Origin: Dysgonomonas sp. UBA5412
GTDB taxonomy: Bacteria > Bacteroidota > Bacteroidia > Bacteroidales > Dysgonomonadaceae
Length of the DNA stretch: 64,000 nucleotides
Assembly (NCBI GenBank): GCA_002409595.1
Contig: DHNQ01000010.1
Coordinates: forward strand, 169,171 to 233,170
Direction of reading: 5' to 3'
Shown here: one piece after another, positions 27,771 through 36,013 of the stretch
How positions within the stretch are numbered: position 1 is the first letter of the stretch
How the letters are laid out: each line of letters begins with the position of its first letter
The notes under the pieces: generated by a model
The model's input: only the letters and a program-made list of their open reading frames with translations
The model's database searches: none
Told to the model about the DNA's origin: nothing
Made by a program: the position numbers and the translations under genes

Positions 27771-28028
27771 TTATTCTTTTTCTTTGAACCATTTATAGAG
27801 ATGTCCGTCTACAAATTGGAAATACCAATGGTTTTTATAACGATCCACATACTCTATCGTCTGATTGTTGTAGTCCCTTTGATCTACAATTGTGTATTTG
27901 TCGCCCATTAAGGAAACAATCTGTTCCTGAGTCATTCCCAATTCGACTTGTTTTAACTGATTGTTGTATGCTGTACCACAAGAAGCAAGGGTGATAGCAA
28001 GTAATAGTGTTAATAAAATCTTTTTCAT
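27771..28028 (-). CDS. Small lipoprotein, SmpA/BamE-like
   Basis: 85 residues from the ATG ending at 28028 (MKKILLTL); a start two codons upstream is possible. The signal peptide ends in the lipobox LASC, so the mature protein begins at a lipidated Cys of about residue 17. The mature part has the motif VELGMTQEQIVSLMG followed by beta strands (TIEYVDRYKNHWYFQFVDGHLYKWF), the shape of SmpA/BamE-fold proteins. Its role in outer-membrane assembly is a guess based on the fold. It is a single-gene unit with its own terminator. Confidence 0.75.
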   Translation of the reverse strand: MKKILLTLLLAITLASCGTAYNNQLKQVELGMTQEQIVSLMGDKYTIVDQRDYNNQTIEYVDRYKNHWYFQFVDGHLYKWFKEKE

Positions 28029-28161
28029 AATCAATTGTTCTTTCTTTTTATTATCAAGTAAACAATAAAGGTAGTTTATAAGTTCAATATATAAGAATGA
28101 TTACTGGAATCTAATTAATAAAATAAAAGGTTTTTCTTTTTGATTCTAATGTAAGTGATTA

Positions 28162-28192
28162 TTTCTCAAATTAATGAAAAGGTGTATCTTTG
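28162..28192 (+). promoter_or_regulatory. Promoter of the glycosyltransferase pair
   Basis: TTTC at 28162-28165, a 19-bp spacer and TATCTTTG at 28185-28192. The -7 box overlaps the place where a longer reading of the gene would begin, which supports the start at 28220. Confidence 0.6.
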
Positions 28193-28219
28193 CGTTCACA
28201 AACTTTTGTATATATCTTT

Positions 28220-29146
28220 ATGAAAACAGCTGTCCTTATCCCGTGCTATAATGAAGGTTTAACTATTCGCAAAGTTGTTAGTGACTTTAAGGAAGTCTTG
28301 CCAGAAGCTGACATTTATGTGTATGATAATAATTCTACAGACAATACTGTTGACGAAGCTTTGGCTGCAGGGGCAATTGTAAGAACCGAAACGGAACAGG
28401 GAAAAGGTGTGGTCGTTCTCAGTATGTTTAGAGATGTTGAGGCTGACTATTACTTGTTGGTGGATGGAGATGATACTTATCCGGCCGAAGCGGCAAACGA
28501 ATTGATGGAATGTATGCAGAGATATCACGCCGATATGGTTGTGGGAGACAGACTGTCGAATAAAACATATTTAGCGGAAAATAAAAGACCATTTCATAAT
28601 TTTGGAAACGATTTGGTAAGAAAGCTGATTAATAGATTTTTTCATTCAGAGTTGCATGATATTCTTTCCGGATATAGATTGTTTAGTAGAAAGTTTGTGA
28701 AAAACTACTCCTCACTGATTACAGGATTCGAACTTGAGACAGATCTGGTTATATATTCTTTGAATTATGGATTCAGGATCAAAGAAGTCGAAATAGATTA
28801 CAGAGATCGTCCGGAAGGAAGTGTTTCGAAATTGAATACTTTTAAAGACGGATATCGTGTGCTGAAATTATTTTTCGACCTTTATCGTTTATATAAACCT
28901 CTAAGTTTCTTTGGGTTGATTTCGGCTGTGTTTTTCTTTTTGGGCTTGGTGTTGGGTATGTTCCCTATAATAGATTATATAGAATATCAGTACGTATATA
29001 GAGTTCCCACAGCGATTGCTGCTGTAGCAATGACAATTATTTCCATTTTGTTGTTTACTTGTGGTCTGATACTTGATAATATTTCAAAATTTGATAAAAA
29101 GAACTTTAAACACATATTGCTGACTTATAATGAAAATCAAAAATAA
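28220..29146 (+). CDS. Family 2 glycosyltransferase (dolichol-phosphate mannose synthase-like) with membrane anchor
   Basis: 308 residues. The N-terminal GT-A domain has AVLIPCYNEGLTI, a YDNNSTDNTV nucleotide-binding loop and the metal motif VDGDDTYP near residue 85, then the SGYRLFSRKFVK region. Two C-terminal hydrophobic segments (near residues 232-252 and 265-290) anchor it in the membrane. Enzymes of this class move a sugar to a polyprenyl phosphate. The next gene overlaps its end by 17 bp and encodes a multi-pass protein, so the pair may make and use a lipid-linked sugar. The start at 28220 follows from the promoter position. Confidence 0.88.
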   Translation: MKTAVLIPCYNEGLTIRKVVSDFKEVLPEADIYVYDNNSTDNTVDEALAAGAIVRTETEQGKGVVVLSMFRDVEADYYLLVDGDDTYPAEAANELMECMQRYHADMVVGDRLSNKTYLAENKRPFHNFGNDLVRKLINRFFHSELHDILSGYRLFSRKFVKNYSSLITGFELETDLVIYSLNYGFRIKEVEIDYRDRPEGSVSKLNTFKDGYRVLKLFFDLYRLYKPLSFFGLISAVFFFLGLVLGMFPIIDYIEYQYVYRVPTAIAAVAMTIISILLFTCGLILDNISKFDKKNFKHILLTYNENQK

Positions 29147-30488
29147 GAAAATTTCAAACCGATCAATTTTTTTTGGTATAGCGTTCCTTCTTCTTTTTTT
29201 GAGTTATTTTGCTAATGCATGGAAAGTTACTCCTTCCGAATATTTTTATGGGTTTGAAAGGTATCCCGAAGGGTTGGTTGTTGGACGATTGATTAAGGCA
29301 GAGAAAGATGGTGTTTTGTCGGCAGGCGGATATACCGGAATTGCTTATAATTCTGATCCAACAAAGACTGAGGAGGAACTGGTTTCAGCGTACACTCCAC
29401 GTCAGCATGATATTTATCTTACTAATAAGACAGCTCCGGATAGCTTCCATATTTATCCGAGTCAGATTGGAGGGCAGGCTATAACATATAGTGTCATTCA
29501 GAAAATATCCCCTTTTAGCCATGTTCGAAATATGCAGTTGTTTCGAATTATAAACTCAGCTTTAACAGCTTTTTGCTTCATCCTGTTTTTAGGTTGGGGA
29601 TATCGTAACTTTGGCTTTAAGAGTTCTTTGATTGCATTTATTTTACTACTTTTCTCTCCTTGGATCAATAATTTTGCTCACAATCTATGGTGGTCTTTAT
29701 GGAGTTTTTTTCTACCTTTTCTTTGCTTACTTTTTCTGTTGGAAAGAAGAGATGGTACTAAATATAGAACAATATCCAATGTAGGGAGTTATATATTAAT
29801 TTTTACAAGTGTATTCATCAAATGTTTCTTTTCCGGCTATGAGTTTATTACTTCTAATCTGTTCGCTTTGATATGTCCTGTTTTTTATTATACCATCGTT
29901 CATAGGCAAAAAATAATGTCTTTTATCGTAATGTCATTGAAGGTTGGCATTACATCTGTTCTAGCGGTGTTAGCCAGTATGTTTGTTCTTGTATTGCAAA
30001 TGCGTAGCATTACGGGCAGTTTTAGTGATGGTATAAATCACATACTATTATCATATAGTAAGCGGACAACCTCGGATGTTATTGCCGGAAATAAACCTGC
30101 TTTTTCTTATAGTGGAATATTAGAAAAATATTTTGGAGGAGATGCTTTTGCATTAGGATATTTTACGGAAAGTTCTTTCCAATTCCATTTTGGCTATTTA
30201 GTTTTAATTATTCTTATCTGTGGAATAATCTTATTTGTTCGGAAGAAAAGATATAACGACAGAGAATACTTAAAGAATAAAGCTTTGATTCTTACAACCT
30301 TGTTTTCTATACTAGCGCCTCTTTCTTGGTTTATTGTTTTCAAACAGCATGCATCAGAACATCCCCACCTAGATTATATAGTATGGTATATGCCTTTTCT
30401 GTTATTTGGTTTTTTACTTATAGGGCGATGTATTTCTTCTTTTTTATCGAAGAATAATGATAGTGTAAGCTTTGTTGGTAAAGGTTGA
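29130..30488 (+). CDS. Multi-pass membrane protein, possibly a lipid-linked sugar transferase
   Basis: 452 residues with about ten hydrophobic helices. A first helix (about 13-30) is followed by a ~110-residue extracytoplasmic loop, then closely spaced helices. That topology, and the translational overlap with a polyprenyl-phosphate glycosyltransferase gene, are reminiscent of GT-C type membrane transferases, but I see no diagnostic motif and do not assign an activity. The first residues are strongly basic. It has no recognisable terminator downstream. Confidence 0.65.
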   Translation: MKIKNKKISNRSIFFGIAFLLLFLSYFANAWKVTPSEYFYGFERYPEGLVVGRLIKAEKDGVLSAGGYTGIAYNSDPTKTEEELVSAYTPRQHDIYLTNKTAPDSFHIYPSQIGGQAITYSVIQKISPFSHVRNMQLFRIINSALTAFCFILFLGWGYRNFGFKSSLIAFILLLFSPWINNFAHNLWWSLWSFFLPFLCLLFLLERRDGTKYRTISNVGSYILIFTSVFIKCFFSGYEFITSNLFALICPVFYYTIVHRQKIMSFIVMSLKVGITSVLAVLASMFVLVLQMRSITGSFSDGINHILLSYSKRTTSDVIAGNKPAFSYSGILEKYFGGDAFALGYFTESSFQFHFGYLVLIILICGIILFVRKKRYNDREYLKNKALILTTLFSILAPLSWFIVFKQHASEHPHLDYIVWYMPFLLFGFLLIGRCISSFLSKNNDSVSFVGKG

Positions 30489-30506
30489 ACGAAGGTTGTT
30501 CATTTT

Positions 30507-30668
30507 TTATTTAATTTCTTTAATCCGTCTTAAACCAAGACTAAGTAATGTCTCCCGATTTGCAGTTGTCTTCTTAGTTGATACTCTATCGAATTGTCGA
30601 ACGATTTTATTGAAGATTGGAGAAGGGTAGTTGAAATATCTGAGTACACTATTCCTTTTTAATAGTTA
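30507..30668 (-). pseudogene. Possible C-terminal remnant of a coding gene
   Basis: On the minus strand one frame reads open for about 50 codons to a TAA at 30507-30509, giving an Arg- and Lys-rich peptide with a YFNYPSPIFNKIVRQFDR stretch and ending LRRIKEIK. It has no start codon of its own and is blocked upstream by a stop inside the next gene. It could be the eroded end of a deleted gene or a chance open frame; I cannot name a family. Confidence 0.25.
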
Positions 30669-31558
30669 TAATCATTATACTCTGACCAATTCTCTAATTT
30701 ATTTGTAGCGTCGTCATAAAATACTTCAATACAAAATCTATCCTTGAATGGGCGTCCATGATAAAGGATAATGTCAAACTGCAATTTTTTTAGTTGATTT
30801 TTTATAACATTTTGACAGTAAATATCATCTTTATCTAATTCAACACCACTATTATTCTTTTCAACATTTATAACTTTCCCTCTTGAGTCAATCTCAAGAC
30901 AATATGTGTCAGAGCAAAGAAATTCATTATCTAATTTCTTCCAATTCAGTTTTTTTATTTCATTGAAAACGGCTTTCGACATTTCTTGTTTCTTTCTTGG
31001 AATACCATCTTTAACTTTTTGATAATTATTTATAATGTGTTTATTAACTAAAATACCCTTGCGAATAGAATAAAGTTTTTCTTTCTCATAAATAGTCGTG
31101 AAAATGCCATCCCACCAAATAGGCTTGCCTTTTGGAATGGTAAATTCACTTGAAAGCCAATCAATGAACACTTTGTTGTTTTTTACTTTATCTTGAAAAA
31201 CCTTTTGCATCTGTTCATTTGAATTCTTAATGTCATCTGCACCAAGTTGTCTCAATGAATTACAAGGTATAATGTATTTTAAAAATAAACTATCGTTTTC
31301 TAAACTATAAACAGCTTGATAACCTCGCCAACAGTTTGTAGGGGTATTCTCATAACCAAAACCATCACGAAAACTAAATCCAAACAAACTATTATTATCT
31401 GTAGGTTGCTTAATTGACTGCAAATAATCTTCCAAAATTAATTTATAAAGTGGTATAGTGTCTTTACCTACAATTAAATAATCGGGAGCTTGCGGGCTTG
31501 CTTTTAAAGTTACGATAGATGATAGCAGTAAAAATATAATTATAAAGTTTTGTCTCAT
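30659..31558 (-). CDS. Exported protein of unknown function with a possible TonB C-terminal-like domain
   Basis: 299 residues with a signal peptide (1-20). The middle has no family I recognise but is rich in Trp, Tyr and Asn. The last ~95 residues, with CLEIDSRGKVINVE, a conserved-length helix and then a GRPFKDRFCIEVFYDD strand, have the spacing of TonB C-terminal domains, which usually read VDxxGKVxxV and then end in a strand after a GKPV turn. This is inference. The gene is AT-rich and single, next to a possible gene remnant. Confidence 0.6.
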   Translation of the reverse strand: MRQNFIIIFLLLSSIVTLKASPQAPDYLIVGKDTIPLYKLILEDYLQSIKQPTDNNSLFGFSFRDGFGYENTPTNCWRGYQAVYSLENDSLFLKYIIPCNSLRQLGADDIKNSNEQMQKVFQDKVKNNKVFIDWLSSEFTIPKGKPIWWDGIFTTIYEKEKLYSIRKGILVNKHIINNYQKVKDGIPRKKQEMSKAVFNEIKKLNWKKLDNEFLCSDTYCLEIDSRGKVINVEKNNSGVELDKDDIYCQNVIKNQLKKLQFDIILYHGRPFKDRFCIEVFYDDATNKLENWSEYNDYNY

Positions 31559-31692
31559 ATAATTTTCGCTTTAATTTCTAATAGAGCTCTATTATGTTAG
31601 TATTAAATTTAAAATAGGCATAACTAATTAATGGGCATTTAATTGTAAATATAGTTCAATTAATTTTATGAATAAATTTGAGATAAAACAAA

Positions 31693-31718
31693 AAAGGATT
31701 GCAAAATAGCAATCCTTT
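31693..31718 (-). terminator. Intrinsic terminator after tRNA-fMet
   Basis: Stem AAAGGATTGC (31693-31702) with GCAATCCTTT (31709-31718); read on the minus strand it is followed by six T residues, starting about 9 bp after the tRNA. Confidence 0.9.
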
Positions 31719-31726
31719 CAGTTTAG

Positions 31727-31798
31727 TTGCGGAGACCGGATTCGAACCGATGACCTCCAGGTTATGAGCCTGGCGAGCTACCTCTGCTCCACCCCGCG
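31727..31798 (-). tRNA. Initiator tRNA-fMet (anticodon CAT)
   Basis: A 72-nt cloverleaf. Acceptor arm CGCGGGG pairs with CTCCGCA except for C1 against A72, the mismatch that marks initiator tRNA. The anticodon loop is CTCATAA in a CCAGG/CCTGG stem and the T arm has TTCGAAT. CCA is not encoded. The usual three G-C pairs next to the anticodon loop are G-C, G-C and A-U. It has its own canonical promoter and terminator. Confidence 0.95.
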
Positions 31799-31810
31799 AT
31801 ATTGTGAGTG

Positions 31811-31842
31811 CAAAAGTATGGAATAAAGTATTACCCTCCAAA
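31811..31842 (-). promoter_or_regulatory. Canonical promoter of tRNA-fMet
   Basis: On the minus strand TTTG (31839-31842), a 20-bp spacer, then TACTTTTG (31811-31818), 13 bp before the tRNA. Confidence 0.8.
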
Positions 31843-31922
31843 TAAAAATGGATGTATTTTTTGAAAAACTTTTGCTTGTGAGATTAAGTTGTCTATAATG
31901 AGCATGTTGCTAATATTATTTT

Positions 31923-33437
31923 TTACCATGTATAAGTCAACCCAAATCGGATCATCTGGTTATAATTGAAATATCCCCAAGTATCATCATTGTTTTTATT
32001 AGCAAATGGCACTCCATCATCATATTTCAGATATAAATAAATGGTTGTAGAAAAATAGCTGTTTAGAGCAAAATCTAACGAACTTTCCCATTCCAGATAT
32101 ACCTTTTCATAATTGGTGAAATATTTGGCACGAGAGCTAAACTTTGTATATCTGTTATGCGAATATGTTAAGTTTACATTGAATGTAGAACCGAATTCTG
32201 TATTACTTTTCTTTCCCTCATCAATACCAAACTGGGTTACAGATACACTATCGTCTCTTACATACTTATAGTTAACAGATAATACTGATAAATCCGCTGA
32301 TAAATTGAATTTGCGATACTTATTCTTTTTAGAGATGTTCTCAGTGGCATAACGCATACCGACCCCGATGTTAGCCTCTAATGGTGATAAAAATGATCGT
32401 TGTTTAACCCTTACAGCATCGTTTGTCAGTTTCTGGAATACCGGGGTCTTCAATTCCATATTTGTAGAATATGACCACTTGTTAAACGCCTTGATACCAA
32501 AGTTGCTATAAGTCCTTATATAATCTTCTATTATATTTACTTTGTCTTTATTCTTATTCTCATCCTTGTCTTTATCTTCTAAAGAGGTAATTTGTTTCAG
32601 TTGCAGACGCCATTCTAAGAGGTTATTAAACTCGATTTTACCCTTTTTGTAATTGAAGTTAAATTTCTGATTACTAAATAAATCGAAGTTATTGTCACTG
32701 CCCCATTTTTTTGAATAAGTATTATATGTCAACTGCAATCTATGCTCTCCATTCTTGAGCCAATAGACTGGTTTAATTCTGATTTTTTCAATTTCAGGAG
32801 TCGTTATCCCTATAGCATCATCTGTAGATAGAAGCTCTTGGAATGGATTCTTCGGCTCTACAACTCTTTCATCTATTACCGGAACTCCCTTAAAGGTAAG
32901 AGCATTCAGTTTTATTTTCTGAGGATTGTTCATATAATACTCCTTTCTCATATTTTCTATATCTTCCACACGTTTCAGCTCAGGAGCGAAAGTACTATCA
33001 GGAGATATAAGATGAAAAGGCTTGATTTCATCATCAGAATCACCTTTCGATCTAAAATCAAGATCAGGAGGCAAGATCTTACCATTAAAAACAACCGGTA
33101 AAAGAGCCGGTTCGTAGATTACAGTATCTCGAAATGAAATATAATCGGGGAGGGGAGTCCATTCGGACGGAACAATTAATAATCCATTGGCATCCCTGAT
33201 AGGCTGTACATGGCTTTCCTGAATGCGGTTCGCAAATGCAGTATCAATCTTTAATGGTGCTGAGAATCCGATGGTTGTATCCTTTACTGACAATTTTTTC
33301 AATTTGCCGCTAATGTCTGTTATCTTATTTAACAAACTATCTTTATTTACTTTTACATTATCGGAATCTTGGGCATTTAGCGAAGCAAATGCAAACAGTG
33401 TTATTATTAGGCTAGCACAGAATTTATTCACTTTCAT
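31923..33437 (-). CDS. DUF3078 outer-membrane protein
   Basis: 504 residues with a signal peptide (1-22, ending LNAQ). The C-terminal ~300 residues form a likely beta-barrel with repeated amphipathic strands (LQLTYNTYSKKWGSDNNFDLFSNQKF; a KIEFNNLLEWRLQL segment; a C-terminal strand ending in YTW with a terminal aromatic residue). This matches DUF3078, a Bacteroidetes family of unknown role. It is monocistronic. Confidence 0.8.
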   Translation of the reverse strand: MKVNKFCASLIITLFAFASLNAQDSDNVKVNKDSLLNKITDISGKLKKLSVKDTTIGFSAPLKIDTAFANRIQESHVQPIRDANGLLIVPSEWTPLPDYISFRDTVIYEPALLPVVFNGKILPPDLDFRSKGDSDDEIKPFHLISPDSTFAPELKRVEDIENMRKEYYMNNPQKIKLNALTFKGVPVIDERVVEPKNPFQELLSTDDAIGITTPEIEKIRIKPVYWLKNGEHRLQLTYNTYSKKWGSDNNFDLFSNQKFNFNYKKGKIEFNNLLEWRLQLKQITSLEDKDKDENKNKDKVNIIEDYIRTYSNFGIKAFNKWSYSTNMELKTPVFQKLTNDAVRVKQRSFLSPLEANIGVGMRYATENISKKNKYRKFNLSADLSVLSVNYKYVRDDSVSVTQFGIDEGKKSNTEFGSTFNVNLTYSHNRYTKFSSRAKYFTNYEKVYLEWESSLDFALNSYFSTTIYLYLKYDDGVPFANKNNDDTWGYFNYNQMIRFGLTYTW

Positions 33438-33743
33438 CTCACTTATCTTTTTTCGATAAAGAATTTTTGATGTCTTGTTTTAAAAAAACAAAATTAGCAA
33501 TTAAATCCTAAATTTCATTTTAATTTATATTAAATACAATAACCTTTGCGAAGGATAGATAAACATATTTAAAGAATATAGTGCTAATTCGACCTATTTG
33601 TATTCAAATTGATTATTTTCTCGTATTTTTGTAAAATATGGGTTTGTTTTAATACATAATGAAGACCTATATTTTTTGTAAACAGATGTTGTTTCAGGCT
33701 TTCAATACAAATAAGCTTCGGCTTTTAATTCTCTAAAAGATAA
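33438..33743. other. Divergent intergenic region between DUF3078 and aroC
   Basis: 306 bp of AT-rich DNA with no gene I can support. It should contain both divergent promoters: TAATTTTG on the minus strand (33489-33496) and TATTTTTG on the plus strand (33624-33631) fit the -7 consensus, neither with a good -33 box at 19 bp. Confidence 0.4.
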
Positions 33744-34820
33744 ATGAATACATTCGGTAATATTTTTAGACTTACATCTTATGGCGAATCACATGGTGCG
33801 GCTATAGGAGGAGTAATAGATGGCTGCCCTGCGGGAATAGAAGTCGATATGGATTTTATACAAAGTGAACTTAATCGTCGTCGTCCCGGACAATCCAAAA
33901 TCACAACACCGCGTAAGGAAGCAGATGAAGTCGAGTTTCTATCCGGCATATATGATGGCAAGACTACCGGAACACCTATTGGCTTTATTATTCGCAACAA
34001 TAATCAACATTCTTCTGATTACGACAATCTGAAAGATATATATCGTCCGTCTCATGCCGATTATACATACTCTCAAAAATATGGTATTCGCGATCATAGA
34101 GGAGGAGGACGTTCTTCCGCTCGCGAAACGATAGCTCGTTGTGTAGGTGGAGCTTTGGCTAAATTAGCATTGAAAAAACTGAATATTAAGATAACAGCAT
34201 ATACTTCTCAGGTGGGAGAAATAAAGTTGGAAAAACTTTATAACGAGTATGATTTGTCAGAGATAGAATCGACTCCGGTTCGTTGTCCCGATCTGCAAAA
34301 GGCATCTGAAATGATTTCACTCATAGAAGAAGTTAAGTCGAAAGGAGATACAATAGGCGGAGTTATTACTTGTGTAATCAAGGGAACGCCAGCCGGCTTG
34401 GGAGAGCCTGTTTTTGGAAAGCTCCATGCAGCATTAGGCAGCGCTATGCTTGGAATAAATGCTGTGAAGGGGTTCGAATACGGCGATGGCTTCGACGTTG
34501 CCCATCGGGGATCGGAAGTGAACGACGTATTTTATAACAATAATGGAACAATAAGCACTCAGACGAATCATTCGGGAGGTATACAAGGCGGTATATCCAA
34601 TGGTCAGGATATTTACTTCCGTGTCGCATTTAAACCCGTGGCTACAATTTTAATGCAGCAGGAAACGGTAAATAAAGATGGAGAACATGCTGATTTGAAA
34701 GCCAGAGGTCGTCACGATGCCTGTGTTTTACCGCGTGCGGTACCTATTGTTGAGGCTATGGCTGCAATGACAATCCTTGATTATTATTTACTTAGTAAAA
34801 TGAATAAATCTTTTTTATAA
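33744..34820 (+). CDS. aroC: Chorismate synthase
   Basis: Makes chorismate from 5-enolpyruvylshikimate 3-phosphate with reduced FMN, the last step of the shikimate pathway. Signatures are [19 protein letters not shown] (10-28), a [11 protein letters not shown] segment near residue 125 and [19 protein letters not shown] near the C-terminus. 358 residues, standard length. No other aro gene is adjacent. Confidence 0.97.
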   Translation: MNTFGNIFRLTSYGESHGAAIGGVIDGCPAGIEVDMDFIQSELNRRRPGQSKITTPRKEADEVEFLSGIYDGKTTGTPIGFIIRNNNQHSSDYDNLKDIYRPSHADYTYSQKYGIRDHRGGGRSSARETIARCVGGALAKLALKKLNIKITAYTSQVGEIKLEKLYNEYDLSEIESTPVRCPDLQKASEMISLIEEVKSKGDTIGGVITCVIKGTPAGLGEPVFGKLHAALGSAMLGINAVKGFEYGDGFDVAHRGSEVNDVFYNNNGTISTQTNHSGGIQGGISNGQDIYFRVAFKPVATILMQQETVNKDGEHADLKARGRHDACVLPRAVPIVEAMAAMTILDYYLLSKMNKSFL

Positions 34821-34850
34821 TACTTGATCTTTGTTTGTATTTTGGACAAT

Positions 34851-34881
34851 TTTGTAAAGAAGAATAAATTTTATACTTTTG
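34851..34881 (+). promoter_or_regulatory. Canonical promoter of the candidate small RNA
   Basis: TTTG (34851-34854), a 19-bp spacer and TACTTTTG (34874-34881): a full consensus match located just after aroC and with no start codon nearby that opens a gene. Confidence 0.78.
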
Positions 34882-34887
34882 CATTAC

Positions 34888-34969
34888 CAATCCGTATATA
34901 ATATTTTTAATATCATATACGAACGATAAAACAAATGGAGGGGGTATCCGCATAGGATGCCCCCTTTTT
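34888..34969 (+). ncRNA. Candidate small RNA (or attenuator leader of the EamA gene)
   Basis: Starting a few bases after a consensus promoter, about 82 bases fold into two hairpins. The first pairs CGTATAT (34893-34899) with ATATACG (34915-34921) and can extend inward. The second is a terminator: GGGGGTATCC (34940-34949), loop GCATA, GGATGCCCCC (34955-34964), then five T residues. No protein gene fits. The EamA transporter gene starts 54 bp after the T-run without a visible promoter, so the RNA could instead be a terminating leader. No known RNA family recognised. Confidence 0.55.
34940..34969 (+). terminator. Intrinsic terminator of the candidate small RNA
   Basis: A 10-bp stem (one G-T pair), 5-base loop and T-run; stem starts at 34940 and ends at 34964. 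Confidence 0.85.
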
Positions 34970-35022
34970 GCGTGCTTTTTTGTGAATTAAATGTAATGTA
35001 TAACGATAAAAGAACTTGAACT

Positions 35023-35934
35023 ATGAATGAAAAAATAAAAGGTGGATTTTTGGTATTTATTGGAGCTATTAGCTTTGGTTTAGTCTCAACTATTGTAAAG
35101 ATAGCATATTCTAGCGGCTATACTCTAGGCGAGATTACAGGAACACAAACCTTTTTGGGCATGGTTATTTTGTGGCTGTTATATTTAATTTCTTTATCGT
35201 TTAAAAAACGAGAAAAAACAACAGATACGGTATCTCCTGAATCTAAAACCCGTTGGTGGAAAATTGTTTTAGCCGGAACTTTTGTAGGACTAGTCGGCAT
35301 CTTTTATTATCAATGCGTTCAATTATTACCGGCATCGGTAGCTATTATTCTGTTGATGCAATATTTGTGGATAAGTATGTTGATAGAAGTAATAGTATTT
35401 AAGAAAAAGCCTAGCCGAAAACAATTGTTGTTGCTCGGAGTGGTGTTATTGGGAACATTTTTGGCCGGAGGCATATTCAGTGAAGAGATAATTATCAATC
35501 TGAAAGGAATTATTTTTGGTTTGTTGGCAGCCTTGTGTTATGCTATATTTTTAATGACAAGTGGACGTATAGGTAATGATTTGCCCGTGCTGAAAAAGAG
35601 TGCTTTAATGATTATCGGTGCATGTCTGATTACATGTATTATCTTTCCTCCGATGTTTCTCTTCGATGGAAGGTTAGGACTTGAGTTGATTTACGTAGGC
35701 TTGAGTATTTCCCTTTTGGGAACAGTTGTACCTCCTCTTCTTTTTTCGATTGGGATTCCGCGAGTAGGTGTTTCTATCGGAGCGATACTTAGTGCTACCG
35801 AACTTCCGGTAGCAACTCTATCGTCAGCTTTTATATTGCATGAATCTGTCGATATTATACGCTGGATTGGAGTTATTCTCATACTGTTTGCCATTGTAGC
35901 TACAAATATTACAACAAGCAAAGAGAAGGAGTAA
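35023..35934 (+). CDS. EamA/DMT superfamily transporter
   Basis: 303 residues with about ten transmembrane helices arranged as two EamA repeats: the first begins GGFLVFIGAISFGLVSTIVKIA and the second begins near residue 153 (NLKGIIFGLLAALCYAIFL). A hydrophilic loop near residues 64-82 joins them. DMT members export metabolites or amino acids; the substrate cannot be predicted. It follows the candidate RNA, and its end is followed by a terminator shared with the convergent dipeptidyl peptidase gene. Confidence 0.88.
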   Translation: MNEKIKGGFLVFIGAISFGLVSTIVKIAYSSGYTLGEITGTQTFLGMVILWLLYLISLSFKKREKTTDTVSPESKTRWWKIVLAGTFVGLVGIFYYQCVQLLPASVAIILLMQYLWISMLIEVIVFKKKPSRKQLLLLGVVLLGTFLAGGIFSEEIIINLKGIIFGLLAALCYAIFLMTSGRIGNDLPVLKKSALMIIGACLITCIIFPPMFLFDGRLGLELIYVGLSISLLGTVVPPLLFSIGIPRVGVSIGAILSATELPVATLSSAFILHESVDIIRWIGVILILFAIVATNITTSKEKE

Positions 35935-35962
35935 ATGAGCCTAAAAAGGATTAAGTAACAAC

Positions 35963-35990
35963 AAAAGGCTGCCCATGCGGACAGCCTTTT
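35963..35990. terminator. Bidirectional terminator between EamA and DPP7 genes
   Basis: A 9-bp stem AAAAGGCTG with CAGCCTTTT, plus a short inner CC/GG extension, between convergent genes. Confidence 0.8.
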
Positions 35991-36013
35991 ATCGTTATAT
36001 TAGCTATTGTGAT

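Noticed and set aside
31656..31841. An open frame on the minus strand across the tRNA-fMet gene.
   Set aside because: It is the translation of the tRNA and its flanks; the cloverleaf explains the sequence and such frames are a known artefact.
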